From Ampelomyces quisqualis (lineage: Eukaryota > Ascomycota > Dothideomycetes > Pleosporales > Phaeosphaeriaceae): a stretch of 64,000 nucleotides of DNA. Location of the stretch: NCBI GenBank assembly GCA_018398575.1, contig JAGTXZ010000018.1, positions 1,612,001-1,676,000 of the forward strand, read 5' to 3'. Shown piece after piece: positions 21,537 through 34,276 of the stretch (positions within the stretch are counted from its first letter, which is position 1; each line of letters opens with the position of its first letter). The notes beneath the pieces are model-generated. The model saw only the letters and a program-made list of their open reading frames with translations, searched no databases and had not been told where the DNA came from. Both the position numbers and the translations under genes were made by a program.

Positions 21537-22881
21537 ATGCCATTCCGGTCCACGAGAGGCGCAGGGAACATCCACCCTGCGCCACGCTTTTCCGTCCTTC
21601 AATTATGTGCGGCCCTTTTCGTTGTAGCCAGCCTTCCTGTCGCGGACACTCTCCACCATATGGCAGCCAAAGCGCCGCGCAAGCAACTGCGCCGCAAACT
21701 TGACATCACGCCTTTGCTCGTTACCAATCGTTGTCCCGAACCTATATGGCCTGGCATTGGCACGCAATCTGGAAAGGGTCCGAAAACGAATGGATTCAAG
21801 CTTGAACCAGGTGAGACGAAGAACCAGACCGTATCGGAAGACTGGCAAGGCCGGGTTTGGGGAAGGACGAACTGCACCTTCAACAGCGATGGGACAGCCC
21901 CAGCGCAAGGCAGTGGAAAGGCCTGCCAATCTGGCGACTGCAATGGCGTATTGGATTGCGCAGTCGGCGTAAGTATGATCCTATTAGCATCGTTTCAGTC
22001 ACTGACCTCTCCAGGGAGATGTGCCAGTGTCTCTTGCAGAATTCACCCTTGATGCGGGAGACGGACACACCTACTACGACATATCCCTGGTCGACGGTTA
22101 CAACGTCCCAATGGCCATTGTCCTGCAGCCCTTGGAGAATGTTACACTTGACGATATTCCGCCCAACCTTACCAACCCGTCATGTCAGGGCACAGACGGA
22201 CTACTCGCAGTTCAACAGTACGACCCGTATCCAGAGTACCCAGACTTTCTTCGCACCAACACCTCGTTTCCTCTCCCGTTCGACCAATCAGTAGACGCTG
22301 ACCAGATCTCGAAATGGTGTCCTTGGGACTTGCAGCAATCGCCGCCTGACAAGCCTGATGATGGCGTCTATCCGTATCCCGACGACAATATCCAGCGAGC
22401 CCAATTTAACCCTTGTTTCTCGGCATGTGCAAAGAACAACCGGCCTCAAGATTGTTGTACAGGAGAATACAATGCGGCAAGTAAATGCAGTCCAGGGGAA
22501 TACTCGAAAAACGTCAAGAAAGTCTGTCCAGATGCCTACAGCTTCGGTAAGTCATGATCTGGATCTGCTAATGCATGATTGCTAACAACAACAGCCTTTG
22601 ACGACCAAACATCCACTTTCATCATTCCATCAGGCGCTGGCTTCGAAGTCGTCTTCTGCCCTGGAGCGCGTTCTACAGTCATCATCGACACGAGCCTCGA
22701 GGAAATGCAACAACTGTCCCAGCGAGGCAGGGCCAACAAGCAACAAGCACTGATTTCGCGAAATGCCCGGGAAGAAATGTTCAAACGAGGTGCTGCACCA
22801 AGCATAACACCATCCAACAGTGCTGCGCTCTTGCTAGTCTCCTCGGCCGTCGCTCTTCTCCTCACATCCCTGTTTGGATAG
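21537..22881 (+). CDS. Thaumatin-like protein with likely GPI anchor
   Basis: Secreted or wall-bound protein of the thaumatin (PR-5-like) family; fungal members are thought to act on or bind beta-glucan. Exons 21537-21968, 22015-22546 and 22595-22881 give 416 aa. A hydrophobic segment (about residues 19-36, VLQLCAALFVVASLPVA) is the probable signal peptide. The thaumatin fold begins at VTNRCPEPIWPGI and includes GFKLEPGET, WQGRVWGRTNC, GDCNGVLDCAVGG and YYDISLVDGYNVPM. Many Cys pairs follow (CSACAKN, DCCTGEY, SPGEY). The C-terminus has a small-residue site (PSNSAALL) and a hydrophobic tail, typical of GPI attachment. Intron 1 (21969-22014) has donor GTAAGT; intron 2 (22547-22594) has donor GTAAGT and branch GCTAAC. 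Confidence 0.9.
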
Positions 22882-23406
22882 CTTGGAAGGAAAATCAACC
22901 CCATCGACTGCTCCTGCCGTTTTGCGCTGTATATAGCTCTATACCCCAATCCCACCGTTCCCATCTCGCTGCACCCTTCCATCCCTGCTTCCCCGTGTGA
23001 CTCGATCCCATGTTCAAAAAGTAACCCCCTGCCCCCCTCCCCGATTCCGATTCGCAACCGCTCATCCAAAATCGAACATTTCGTGGACCGTTTCGCCCGC
23101 GGCGATTCTTCGACATGGAGTATCTGCACAGAGCGGGTCTGTAGTCCCCTCATGCCCACTTTCCAAGCAAGCGAAACCAGTCGGACTACTTACCACACGG
23201 CAACATGTTTCCATTCACTGTTGCGACATGGAGGAGAGGTAGCGAGTTAATTTGTGTTCCCGGAAGAGAATGAAAGTGCAAGTGCAAGTGAAACATGTGT
23301 ATTCCTACGTCTTGATGGTATCGTGCGGGGGCGCAAGGGACGGAAAATCCAACCTTGTCGATCCGTGGCATGTTTTTTTCTTTTAAAAAAAATCGCAGTG
23401 CTTCAT
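22882..23406. other. 3' flanks of two converging genes
   Basis: Region between converging stops at 22881 and 23407. It holds a poly-T/poly-A tract near 23370-23395 that probably belongs to the transporter's 3' UTR. No gene seen. Confidence 0.6.
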
Positions 23407-24904
23407 CTACAGCTCTTTTTTCAAAAAGTGCTCGGGTCGATGGTCCGTCTCGTAGTCAACATGCACATACGCCCTCTCTACATCCGGCAGGCTCTCCAGC
23501 TTGATCTGCAGCTCCTCGGCGACGTCGTGTGTAGCGCGCAGACTAGCGTCTGGGTCCATGACGATGTCGACTTCGACGATGAGTCTGGGGCCAGAGTGGT
23601 AAGCGCGGACCGTGTCGATTTGGCGGATGGTGGGAGAGTGAGTCATTGCTGCGATGCGTTAGGGACAGGTCGGGAAATGGGGCAAGTTGGGTCGAGGGAG
23701 GGAACGTACAGATATAAGTGATGTGTTGCAACATGGTGGTATCCGCCGTGACGCCAATGAGTAATTGGAACTCGGTGTAGGCCGTCCTGCTCCACAAGAA
23801 GATGATGAGGAAAGAAAGAATCATGGCGCCCATGGGATCCAGCCACCACACAAGTTTACTGCCACCCACGCTCGTGAGCACGCCGAATCCGTTGATGCTC
23901 AAATCATTCCGATGGTCTTCCCACAAGATGCGGACTTGGCTGTACTTATTCCTCAGCGCCCAGCAGTACAAGAACAGTCCAAACTTGGTCGCAAAAGCAA
24001 TCGCCACGGCAATCACACTAGGGAGGAAGAAATCATTCGTGTCTGGGCCCGTGTGCTCGGCGACCGTGCGGATCGATTCGACGATGATGACGACCGACAC
24101 GGTGATCATGAGGGCACAAAAGCACAGGTTGCCAGCGGTTTCGATGCGCGCTTTGCCCGAGGGGAACTTCCTGGCGTCGACCCTTGCCACGGCGCGATGG
24201 CACATGATCAAAGTCAGATTCGACAGCGGGTCGAACAGCGAATCCGCCATTGTCGTGAACAGCGACAGCGACTTTGACGAAATCGCCGCGTAGAGCTGCA
24301 AGATGGCGAGGATGATGTTGGCGGCAAAGGACCCAATGACAGCAATCTTATACTTGACATGATTCGCATCGCCTTCCTCTTTCGCCGCGCGCCGGTGGTC
24401 GTCGACGGGCTTGAGCAGGCGCTCTATGTTCTCATTCTGCGCCTCGTAAAACTGCTCGATTTTCCTTGCGTTGCGCGCTTTCCGGTTCAGGGTCATCGGG
24501 CCACACCCATCGCGCTTCCGCGACGTGTTGGCGCGGATGAGCGCCATTTCACTTTCGGGCTTGATCGCGGCAGACAGGTGGTACGGATCGTTGTATTCGG
24601 GCGGCGAGGCGCTCTCGAGATCGCCGTTGCCATGTTGACTGGTGCGGTGGTGCGAGACGTGGCGATGGGCAATGGGATCGTGGCCGCTGGCTGCGCGCGT
24701 CGTCTCAATGGCGGTGCTGTTGCTCGAGGCGTGCACGTGTGGGCTTGCAGTGCGTTCGGAGCGGTGAGGATGGGGGTGGACTGGGAGGACTGAACTCAGA
24801 AGATGCCGTGTGAAGCCGGGCATGTGCTTACAAGGTGTCGGTTTCATGGAAAGGGCGCGATGCAGATCAGGTTCGGACGCCATGTTGCGAAATGCTTGTC
24901 GCAC
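23407..24904 (-). CDS. Cation diffusion facilitator, manganese type
   Basis: Membrane transporter of the CDF family, exporting divalent metal from the cytosol or into an organelle in exchange for protons. Exons 23710-24904 and 23407-23648 give 478 aa. After a polar, His-rich N-terminus, helices begin at KIAVIGSFAANIILAILQLY. The metal site in TM2 reads DSLFD and that in TM5 reads DHRND, both DxxxD. In known CDFs two DxxxD motifs mark the Mn-transporting branch, whereas Zn members have HxxxD. The C-terminal cytosolic domain (IDTVRAYHSGPRLIVEVDIV) is the usual CDF metal-sensing ferredoxin-like fold and ends near HFLKKEL. The single intron (23649-23709) has donor GTACGT. Start may be Met8 (MASEPD). 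Confidence 0.92.
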
Positions 24905-25746
24905 AGGGCTTTAGCAGAGGGAAGGAATGGCAGGAATTGAAGCTGTGGCTGCTGTGCGGAAAGGGAGGATAGCTCCAACAGCCAAGCTCCATGGTGTTGG
25001 ACGGCGTGTGAGCCAAGGCCGCACGTGGGGTGCATCAAGCATCATGATCGGGATGAGCAGTCTGGTTTGATTTCCATGATTCTGTGCTCATTGCCTGTAT
25101 TAGACCAAAGACACATGTCATAGTCCCCATCCCATCTCACACGCTGACAGTGTGACAGTCCATGTGGGGAGCGTTATCGATAAGCCTGCTCCACTATCAT
25201 CCCAGTTCTACAGCAGGACAATACCACACACACACACACACACACAAGTCCAAAACCCAACGACCACCGTGTTTAGCCATTATAGCAGCTAAGTGATGAG
25301 CGAGCGATAAAAAAGGAAAAGAAAGAAGAAGAAGAAGCAGAATTACTGGGGTATCGACCGACCGATCAACCAACTCCTGTGCATCCCATGTCTATACCAC
25401 CAACAACAACAAGAACAACAACACCACCAAAAGGAAATAATGTGCCGTGATGTGATATGAGTATAATATGAGAATCATACGATGCGATGGAAGCAAGTGC
25501 ATGCACGAAAGGAAAAGCAACTAGGTCAGACTGATGCTGTCGAAAATAACGTCGTGTCTCCTACTTTCGATTGGTGCGTCATTCCGCACATCTGGTCGAC
25601 CTTTTAAGTACATTCACTGCATGCGGAACGGCATATGATGTTCGCGCGTCATAGGATCATTGCGCAACGATGATGCCCGGTGGTTGTTAAACAATGATCC
25701 TCCGCCACGTCTAGAACAATCACAACGTCCTGCGTCGTGGCTGGTA
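24905..25746. other. Gap with simple repeats
   Basis: Upstream region of the CDF gene and 3' flank of the Zn2Cys6 gene. It contains (CA)11 at 25225-25246, an A/G-rich run at about 25310-25340 and scattered CAA/ACC runs to about 25440. No gene seen. Confidence 0.6.
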
Positions 25747-28283
25747 TCAGTGGCCGTGCATCCAGCATGTGCCATTGTTGCCAGAGTCTTGTGCCGCATC
25801 GCCATACTCGTAGTCATTGCCAATCCCAAATGGCGTCTCTAGCATGTCTGGCAGGTTCGTGTCCCACATCATGTCGTCCCAGAAACTGTTGAGAATCGTT
25901 GGGTCGTTGGCGTTTGCCCATGTGGGCGTGGCGGGATTGTAGTGGTATGCGTTCTGTCCTTGACCAAGATGGACATGTGCGTTGAGTTGCATATGAGCAG
26001 CGGTCATGGTATTGACAGGGTAGAGAGTATGAGGCTGATAGTGCGGTGGCGCCATGGACAGTGGTGCTGGCGTTTGGGACCGCGGTGAAGCATAAGTCTT
26101 GTATGCTTGGTAAAGTTTCGAGACAGCATCACCGCTGCGTTTCGCGGCAATGCTGTAGTCTCGGGCCGATTCGAAGAATTCTAGTGCGGTTTCGATGGCT
26201 GCTTGCCATTTGCTTACTTCCTCCGGCATGCTTGCGTCATTGAACAGTGACACGAGAGGTACCATGCAGGCTTGGAAGCAGAACCACACCGCGTTCCAAC
26301 CAGAGAGGAGATCGGGCATACATTCCTGGCTGATATCTCTCATCGTCTTGAGAGCCATGGTCCTACATTTTCCGACTGCTACCTTCTCTTCGGCACTCAT
26401 GTTAGCCCAAGCGCACCCTCTCAAGGCCGTTGTAAGCAAATATGGTCGGTGAAGAATGATTCGTATGTTTTGAAAGCGCCATTTCATGACAAGCCTGACA
26501 CGTTGCAGAAAGTCCGGGCATGGTTCGTCGAGGTTGAGCAGGATGGATGGTAACTCTTCGTACCACTTGAGGAGCTGTGCATCATACGTGGCCGTCTCAG
26601 TGCATGACAAAAGCGGCGATTCTACGAGTCTGTCCTGGATTTTGGTGGCGATCGAACAGAAGGCGGAGGCGTGTATGAGGGGGACAATTTTGAGTTGTTC
26701 AATGTACTGAGGGCTGTTCGGTGGTGGTATCGTCAGAACCTGGGGGTTGAGTCAGCCTCATGAATTCGGGCCCGAAACAGAAATTATCATACCGCGTTAG
26801 CAGCCGTCCCGGGCTTCAGTACTGTAATGCAAGGTCCCATCCTGCCCAGAGAAGGCCGTCCAGTCGTTGTCGATGCCCAAGCATCAAGACAAAACAAGCT
26901 CCACCAGATCCGCCGGCGCATCTCGGGAGAAATCGACTCTTCGTCTCCAGGGAGCACCAGCAGCTTATTCTGGGACTCGATTCGTTCTGAGTACTCTCGA
27001 TGTAGGCCAAGTGCAGTGGCCATACGCAGGGCACCACCCATGAGCGAATGGGCTTCATTTGGTCTGTTCAAATAATGCATGTAAAATCCACTCATGATAG
27101 CGAGTGCCTGTAGCACTTCCAGATTACCGCTGCCAAAGGATTCCAGAGATAAGTGCTGCCGTGATCGATTGAAGTAGACGTAGTGTGCTTCGTTATCTAT
27201 CGAGAAAGATGCAAGTGAGCCAAGTGCAAAGACCATGTTCAGCAGACACAGCCATTGCGAGTCTTTGCGGTTGCCGTAGAGATATGTGGACCAGAGCTTG
27301 CGTTCGTCGATCAATGGGAAAAAGGGATGGACACGGTCAAAGTAGCTTTCAAGTAATTGCTGGCCGTGTGTCGAGGATGGTAAAGCCAAAGGACTGTTAT
27401 CCGTGAGTTCTGGAGGTGGTGATCCAGCCCGACTGGGCAAGGTGGTCTCGCTATCTTGTTGTGTGATAAGAGGCCGGGCTTGGGGAGCACACCTGACAAT
27501 GACTTTGAGCGCAGCAGTAATGGAGGAAATACCAACGTAAGATGACATGCGGTCCACAGACATTAAAAGCCCATTGACATCGTCAGAAATACCTTGCACA
27601 CGCAGCTGGTGCTTGCGTGCTTCGTCCCAGAAAGGGTCTTCAGGCGGAGCTTGCTCAAGCGCCTCGAGACTTTCGGCGCCGTCTGAGCCCGTGTGAATTT
27701 CTGACGTAGCTCGACCCTCTGTTCTGGTGGGCGATATTACTTGGACTGGAGTCGGTGCTGAGAGTGCCATCTCGAGCAGGTCCTCGCGCGGCAGGCTCGC
27801 CAGCGTCTCGAGGTCTCTGGATCCATAGAGCTTGTGCAGCACGGTCTTATACAATTCGATGTTTGTCGATAGTTTGTCCACCAATCTATCGTGACATGAG
27901 TCTCAACACTCTGTCAATTGACACTTCTCAGACTCACTTTCTGCTCGGCACTACTCGCTGCGCGGGCCTCGAGTAGCCACAGGCCTACGCACCGAGTCAG
28001 CTCCACGAGAAAACAATCATCCCAAAGAGCCATTTCCAGTGGTACTTACCTCGGGATGCTGATACCATTGGCACTGTCCGCACGGCTGCTTGCCATCGCA
28101 GCGGATCTTCCGTCTCCTGCACTCGACGCAGGCGTTGCTCGTGGAGATCCTGCGCGAGCCCGGCGGCCGTGATGGTTTCCCCGAGCTTTCCGTATCGGCG
28201 TCAGGCGACTGCAGGGCGCTGGACGACTGGAAAGTGTGGAACATGTCTGCTCGTACTGAGGTCGCCTTGCTGTGCCTCTTCAT
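25747..28283 (-). CDS. Zn2Cys6 transcription factor with fungal-specific domain
   Basis: Nuclear regulator of unknown target. Exons 28050-28283, 27938-27984, 26793-27885 and 25747-26739 give 788 aa. The zinc cluster is C52-x2-C55-x6-C62-x5-C68-x2-C71-x8-C80 (ACVECRRRKIRC...); the last Cys is supplied by the 47-nt second exon, which reads ACGYSRPAQRVVPSRK. The linker and coiled segment LVDKLSTNIELYKTVLHKLYG follow. The middle-homology (fungal transcription factor) domain runs from about residue 270, with YFDRVHPFFPLIDERKLW, ALGLHREYS and RRRIWWSLFCLDAW. The C-terminus is Pro/Gln/His/Asn-rich and ends acidic (NDYEYGDAAQDSG), fitting an activation region. Introns: 27985-28049, 27886-27937 and 26740-26792. 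All joints keep the frame. Confidence 0.92.
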
Positions 28284-29380
28284 CCAGCGAGCAGGAAAGT
28301 GTGGGGACTCGGGGGTTTTTCCTCGAGCGTGTCAGGCTCGCATACGCACCGCGGCCGGATCGAGACAGAATGTCGGCCTTCGCACCCAAGTAGGAAGGAG
28401 GGCGATTCCACCAGTAGGTTTGCGTGGCAGTGTGGCGGCAGTGCAGTGTAGAATGTGTTCCCGAGAAGCGGTACTCAGCCTCCAGAGAAGTCCAATATAA
28501 GAACTCTGAGCATTTATCCCCGCATTATCAGGCGGCCTCGGTCACGACATGCATGCGCCAGGGGGAGCAGCCACAGGCGACCGTTGCAAGACGGGTCGAC
28601 GGGAAGAGGGCGAGGCGTGAAGCGAAGCGAAATTGACAGGCAGCAAAGTTGAGCAAACCGGCTTCTCGAAGCTCTCCAGAAGACGCACATGGGCAAACCT
28701 GCTCCTCTGGCGGGGCGATACGGCTATGTACTACACGTCGTTTCAGCAATGCGCATCATCCTTCCCGCACACTTGTCGCAGCGCCGGCCATGAGCAGCTC
28801 GAGGTAACTAGGTAAATCCGCCATGTACTCCATACGGCAGTCAGGCAGTGCATCTTGCTACCTCATCTTCTACCGACATCTCAGCGTCCGGGCTCGCAGC
28901 GCCGTGACTCATGAGCCGACATGTCCACGCTCGCACCGCGACTGCAGCTCGAAGGCGTGCCAGCCAATGCCAACCGCACAATAGATTAGCCTTGTTCACG
29001 ACGCATGTTCGATAGATGACCTTTTCATATGAATAGCTTGGCCAAGGTACCCGCTGGCAAACCCAAGGCCCCCTATAGCACAACCCACATATACCCTGCG
29101 TCTGGTCATGTACTGTATGTTGCGCTGGAAAAAAAGTTCGATTCGATTCTATTCTTGTATTAACTGTCTTTGAAGCCTGTACTCAGTAGTTAGAAGACTG
29201 GGACTTGCTGCTGTTTGCTGGGCAGTCGCTTTTTTCTGATGTTGTGTGGCTGGCCTCTAGAGCATGGCATCATCTCCACCTCCGTCCTGCATACCCGAGC
29301 CAGCCTTGAAATGGCGTTGCATAAAGGTCTCTTGCCTTACCTTTTCTTGCCGAGCGTGTCGTGTCTCCGCCGCCGTGGGC
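28284..29380. other. Gene-free gap of 1.1 kb
   Basis: Promoter region of the Zn2Cys6 gene and 3' flank of the beta-mannosidase. Only short frames without protein character. Confidence 0.6.
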
Positions 29381-32261
29381 CTACTCCTTTCCCAGAAAAG
29401 TCCACTTTAGCGGCTGGTCTTGCTTGCGCAGGCCCCTTACCCTGATGATCTGCTCATCGCCGGGAACGACGTCGATAGCGCTGTCGTGCAAAAGCACACC
29501 TGACCGCTCCTCAAACACCAGGCCCTTGGTAGGCTTGCTTGCGCGGACCGTGATGGTCTCGCCCTGAGGTACGACTTGCAAGCCACGATCTTCAAAGTCG
29601 AGGTACTTTAGCGGCTGGGGCCAATCAACGTCCCTTGAGACAATATTGCCGTCGATCCATATTCGAACTGCCAGGACATGCGGCTCTTCGTTCCGGTTGT
29701 CGATGGTTCCAGAAAGAACGTCCGTGGTGCCGTTGGGTACGAGACGCATGTTGCTTTTCACAACCTTGTCTTTGATCTCGTTTCCGCTCTTGATGCTGAT
29801 GAACCTCAACTCGACAGTGGCTACTATGTCCTCCTCGTGCCTCTGACTCGCAACCCACACTTCGTACTCACTCGTCTTGGGCACGCGCGCGTGCACGACG
29901 CTCCAGTCGAAATGCGCCCGTTTGACTGCAACGGCAATGGGCGCGAGCACCCGACGCATCGCATAGTACGCAGGTTTCTTGCGCAGGAAGTAATCTACAA
30001 TCGACCAGGACGTCACAGGCCAGCAGTCGTTGAGCTGCCACACGAGCGCACCGCCGCAGTGTCGATCTTGGCCCCATTGACGACGCCAACCCCTGTACCC
30101 AAACATGAGCGCTTCTGCCTGTGACAGCTGCGTGAGGTGGATGAAGGACTGCAGTGGTTAGCATACACGAGGCTTGACACAGCAAACATGGACAGGGTAC
30201 GTACCTCGAGGTCAGTCTTTGTGCGAAAGTTTTCGACCAAATAAGTCGCAATCCTTCGTTCGTGTCCATCTGCCTTGTTGTGAAAGTCCAGCATGTGGCT
30301 CTGCGGGTATAGCTGCGTCGGGTCTGTGCAGTAATACCGGATTGTGTCGATATGGGGAAACGCCTCCATACCGAACTCGCTGTTGAAGCGACCGCCCAGC
30401 GTATCGAAGATCTGGTACTTTTCCTGCGTGCCGTGCCATACTGCGTAACCCATTAGTAGAGCAACATTATGCAATTTGAATGTGACCGCTTACCATTCCA
30501 TTGGTGCATATCGCCCACTGTGGGATTGGAAGTCTTCAACCCATCGCCCCAGGGTGAGCCGGGATGGTAGGGCACGTGGGGGCTCTCTGCAGCAACGACT
30601 TCGGGTAAAAGCTAGCCGAGATGCCAAGTTAGAGAAGCTCAAGAATCCTGCTTGATAACAGCAAGCGCTCACCTTTTCGTAGATGTATCGAGCAGGAAAA
30701 TCGGTCTTGAGCCAACTTTCCGGATCCTTGTCTTCATAGTCGTACGTCAAACCGTATGACTCCTGGACCTGGTAGTCCTCGTTGTTCCCTGCGTATATAA
30801 CGACCGAGGGATGATGCCGGAGGCGGCTGACGTTTGCCACGCATTCATCCTGGATCGACCGCAGAATCTTGGGGAAGGCGGGGTAGTTGCCGCAGCCAAA
30901 CATGAAATCTTGCCAAACCAGCACGCCTAGCTCATCGCAGATGTCGTAGAATATGTCCTCTTCCCAGATACCGCCTCCCCATATCCTGTATCCCTATTAG
31001 CAACGGTACACAACACAAAGGACACATCGCAGGTGTACCTGATCATGACCTGGTAGCCATCGACCATCATCTCCAGCCATTTCCGATACTTGTCCTCGGA
31101 GACTCTAGGCGTGAAAGAGTCTGCAGGAATCCAGTCCGAACCACCGCAAAACACGTCGACACCATTGACACGGAAGAAGAAGGTTTTCCCTAGCTTATCC
31201 GGCTCTTGAACCAATTCGCTCTTGCGGAATCCTGTACATCGTTCAGATGCATGTAGTGCTCTGTCCTCCAATGTAGCTGTGGCAGTAACCTTGTACAGTG
31301 GCTGCTCTCCATAGCCATGGGGAAACCAGAGCTTCGGGTTATTGACATGGAACTCGACTTCAGCCGTGCCTTTGGTGATACTCGCCGACTCCTTAAAAAC
31401 CAGCTTGTCTCCATCATACACAGCAAAGTCCACGCTCTGAGCCGACGGACCCTGTACGCGCGCCGAGATTGTTCCCTGCACCGTGCTCAAACTATCGTCG
31501 AGCTTGTAGTCAATCCGCAAGTCCTCGATCCGAGCCTCGTACGTTTCCAGCCGGACTTGGCGCCAGGGGCCGCACGTGTTTAAGATTGGACCCCAGTCCC
31601 AACTACACAATGTCAGCACAGGGTTGTGGAGGAGTACACGCACTTTGGCAGCCTAACCCCCAGTGATACTGCGCTTTGCGTACCGCCAGCCTCGCCATGT
31701 CGCCATTGAACCCTAGCCATTTGTGTTCGGGGTGCTGGTCTTTGATTTTGATAGCTTCCAGGCGCGCAGAAGCAAAGTCAATTTCTAGTACATTGCTCGA
31801 CCCGGGGTTCAGTTTCTTCGAAACATCAAGGCGATGTGGAATGAACATGTTGTCGCTCTCCAGCACGGTTTCGCCATTGAGTTTGACGGTCGCAAACGTA
31901 TCCAGGCCATCAAAAGCCAGCACATGAGCCACGCCAGCCTTTTCTTCCTTGACTTGAGGAAGCTCGACCTTGTAGGTCCACGCTTTGTCCGCAACCCATT
32001 CTGCTTGGAGCTCATTGAAGCCTAGGAAGGGATCTGGTATTCTAGTGTTTGGAGTTAGCTATCGTACTTGCGTATGACCTGCCGCATCGTTCATGACAAC
32101 CCATGAGCCTTTTCGTACTTTCCATGCTCAATCAGGTCCAGATGAACATTTGTAGGAACGCTCTTGACGTCCAACCAAGCATTCTCATCTGTGTCGTCAG
32201 ACTGCTTGAACTTCCATCCCTGGGTCAACGTGACGGCCGAAAGTATCACAGCATCTGCCAT
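29381..32261 (-). CDS. Beta-mannosidase, GH2 family
   Basis: Retaining glycosidase that removes beta-linked mannose from the non-reducing end of manno-oligosaccharides. Seven predicted exons (31,200 kb region, minus strand): 32119-32261, 31658-32041, 31039-31602, 30673-30985, 30494-30611, 30205-30440 and 29381-30148, giving 841 aa. Key segments: GFNELQAEWVADKAWTYKV and FDGLDTFATVKLNG in the sugar-binding domain; KAQYHWGWDWGPIL; MIRIWGGGIWEEDIFYD; the acid/base Glu in YAGNNEDYQ; the nucleophile Glu in NSEFGMEAFP; and LVWQLNDCWPVTSWSIVD. No signal peptide is visible at MADAVILSAVTL, so it fits the cytosolic B-type enzymes rather than secreted A-type. Several conserved motifs are formed across splice joints, which supports the exon model. 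The intron at 31603-31657 has a GTTAGG donor. Confidence 0.93.
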
Positions 32262-32519
32262 GTTGTTTGCGCTTCAGTACTGGCAATGCTCAGTCAGTCA
32301 GTGTTAGGCAACAACCCATCTACCCCAACAGCGAGCGGGGGAAACAGAGTTTAACAGCAACTTGTCTCTCACAGTGCGCCTACCCGGAGCGACCCACGCC
32401 GTGTCAAGCGTAACTCCAGACTCGAGTTTGTTGGAGTATCCATGGAGCACATCCAGGAAGGTATGCGGCAGGCGGCGGGTCAATTGACCAAGGTTGTGCC
32501 TCGGTTGACATCAAATCAG
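32262..32519. other. Proximal upstream region of beta-mannosidase
   Basis: Probable promoter and 5' UTR with ordinary base composition, ending abruptly at an AT-rich block. Confidence 0.5.
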
Positions 32520-32830
32520 GTTAGCGTAGCTAATAGACCTCACTTATGATAGTGAACTAACTGTAGTCTAAACACAGGCTAACTCTATTCTTAATTATAC
32601 CTACAATTATTTATATAAATACTGTATGTTAAATACGTTTATATTATCTATTTACAAACTATAATTAAGCTACATTAGAATACTTTGTTTCTTTCTCTTT
32701 TATTATAATCTAGCAAAGGTAGACTTAGCTAAACGCTAGAAATAGTTTCAAAACTAGAGACAAATAATATACACAAATATATATATATATATAAATCACT
32801 TACCCTACCTACCTACACCACATGATACAT
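32520..32830. repeat. AT-rich island, probable mutated repeat
   Basis: About 300 bp of sharply AT-rich sequence (TTATATAAAT, TTTATATTATC, a TATATATATATA run near 32778) set in DNA of ordinary composition. It looks like a small transposon or repeat copy eroded by C-to-T change. No ends or target duplication could be identified by eye. Confidence 0.5.
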
Positions 32831-34276
32831 CTACTATTACACAAGCCAACCCCCCCAAAAAAAAAAACCCACACTCCCCCAACGCACAACCAAGCAATTT
32901 CACCAAATCCCACGCGCACCGGCACCAGCACCTCCGTGTCAGATGCAGTTAGTCCACCCACCAACCTAGGTAGGGGCCGTAGAGCGTCAAGCGTCAAGCG
33001 TCAAGACCCGTCCGCAGCCCGACCTCCCCCGCACCCAAACCAAAAAAATTCAGTCGATCCCCTGAAGCCGACCCCACAAACCCCACGCCTCGACTGACAA
33101 AGGGGGTACACAACGGCAACCAAGGAACAGGAACACAGCGCAAAGTTCAAACAGCGAGCGGAGCGCGGAGTGGTGCGGAGAAGACTTGTCCGTGCTGGAT
33201 CTAGGTAGTCTTGTTCGTGCCTCTCTTTGTGCGCGTGTAGGTGGCAGCAGTAGGTGGAGCGGGTACGCTGAACATGGCCGTCTGGACGCGATGAGTGTTT
33301 GAGAATGCTACGCATGATTTGCGGGAAAAGCGGGTACAGACGATTTGTGTGTGTGTGTGTGTGAGCATTACATGACTCATACAACATTGCCGTAATCCGG
33401 GGGACGGCAGTGTGTTTTTTTTATTTGAATAAATCTATCCAGTTGCCCTTGTCTTGAAGGCTGGTGTGGTGACCGCAACCTTCATCACCCATGTGGCAAT
33501 GTTCCGAGAGTGAAATCATGTCAACATTGCAAAACCACTTCATGACACATCAGTTCCTGTGAAAAACTCGAGAAATCGAAATTTGTTTCATTGTCTACAA
33601 CTACAAACCAGCTGTATCCATGGTAAAAAAGAAGTGGTATAAACGCCCTGCGAATGACTTGGAAACGATTATCTAAGATACTCCTGGCCGAAAGCGTAAA
33701 GCTCGGCCTACAAGATTTTGGTGCTACATGATTGTTGTGGAGTGGTGCTGTGCGAGTCGTGGGCGGTGTATGGGGTTCTGTGGCCAACACGATTCCGTGC
33801 TGTTGAAAGCGCGTGAATGCGGGACCACGGTGCTATATGTCATGCTTTTGGTGCTCGGGTGGTGGATGAAGCATTTGGGCGGCGATTGTGGCTGATAATG
33901 TGATACTGTGCCGGCATTCCTCACGCCTCGTTTGCACAGGCTGACCTGAGTCGTCACTCAAGACCATCGCAGTCGACTCTGGTACTGGAAAGTGAAGTTG
34001 GAGAGCCAGTGCCGAATCGACTGGTACATAGAGACCAAACATTTCTCCTGTTTGTGCCGCATGGTAAGGCGGGTGATCGGATCTCTCAAGCTGCGCTCTT
34101 CTTTCGCGAAGCTGCCGGATCGATGCTGTCGGGGGGTGATGGACGAGAGCTAGATCCTGTGAGTTCAGCCACAAGCAGAAACTCTTTGCAACAAGAGTTG
34201 TCTAGCGCAATGACCGAACCGTAGGTTAAGCTGACTGGGCAGGGGAAGGGAAGGGGGAGGGTGCGAAACATGCACT
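32831..34276. other. Gene-free gap, C-rich then mixed
   Basis: Contains C/A-rich sequence (32840-33080), a short direct repetition GCGTCAAGCGTCAAGCGTCA near 32985, and (TG)9 at 33346-33363. Open frames at 33001-33387 and 33833-34174 (minus) and 34009-34224 (plus) have no domain, signal peptide or splice support and are left uncalled. Confidence 0.5.

Noticed and set aside
33833..34174. Minus-strand 113-codon frame
   Set aside because: No domain, no convincing start context and no splice continuity; lies downstream of Kap95 in its 3' flank.
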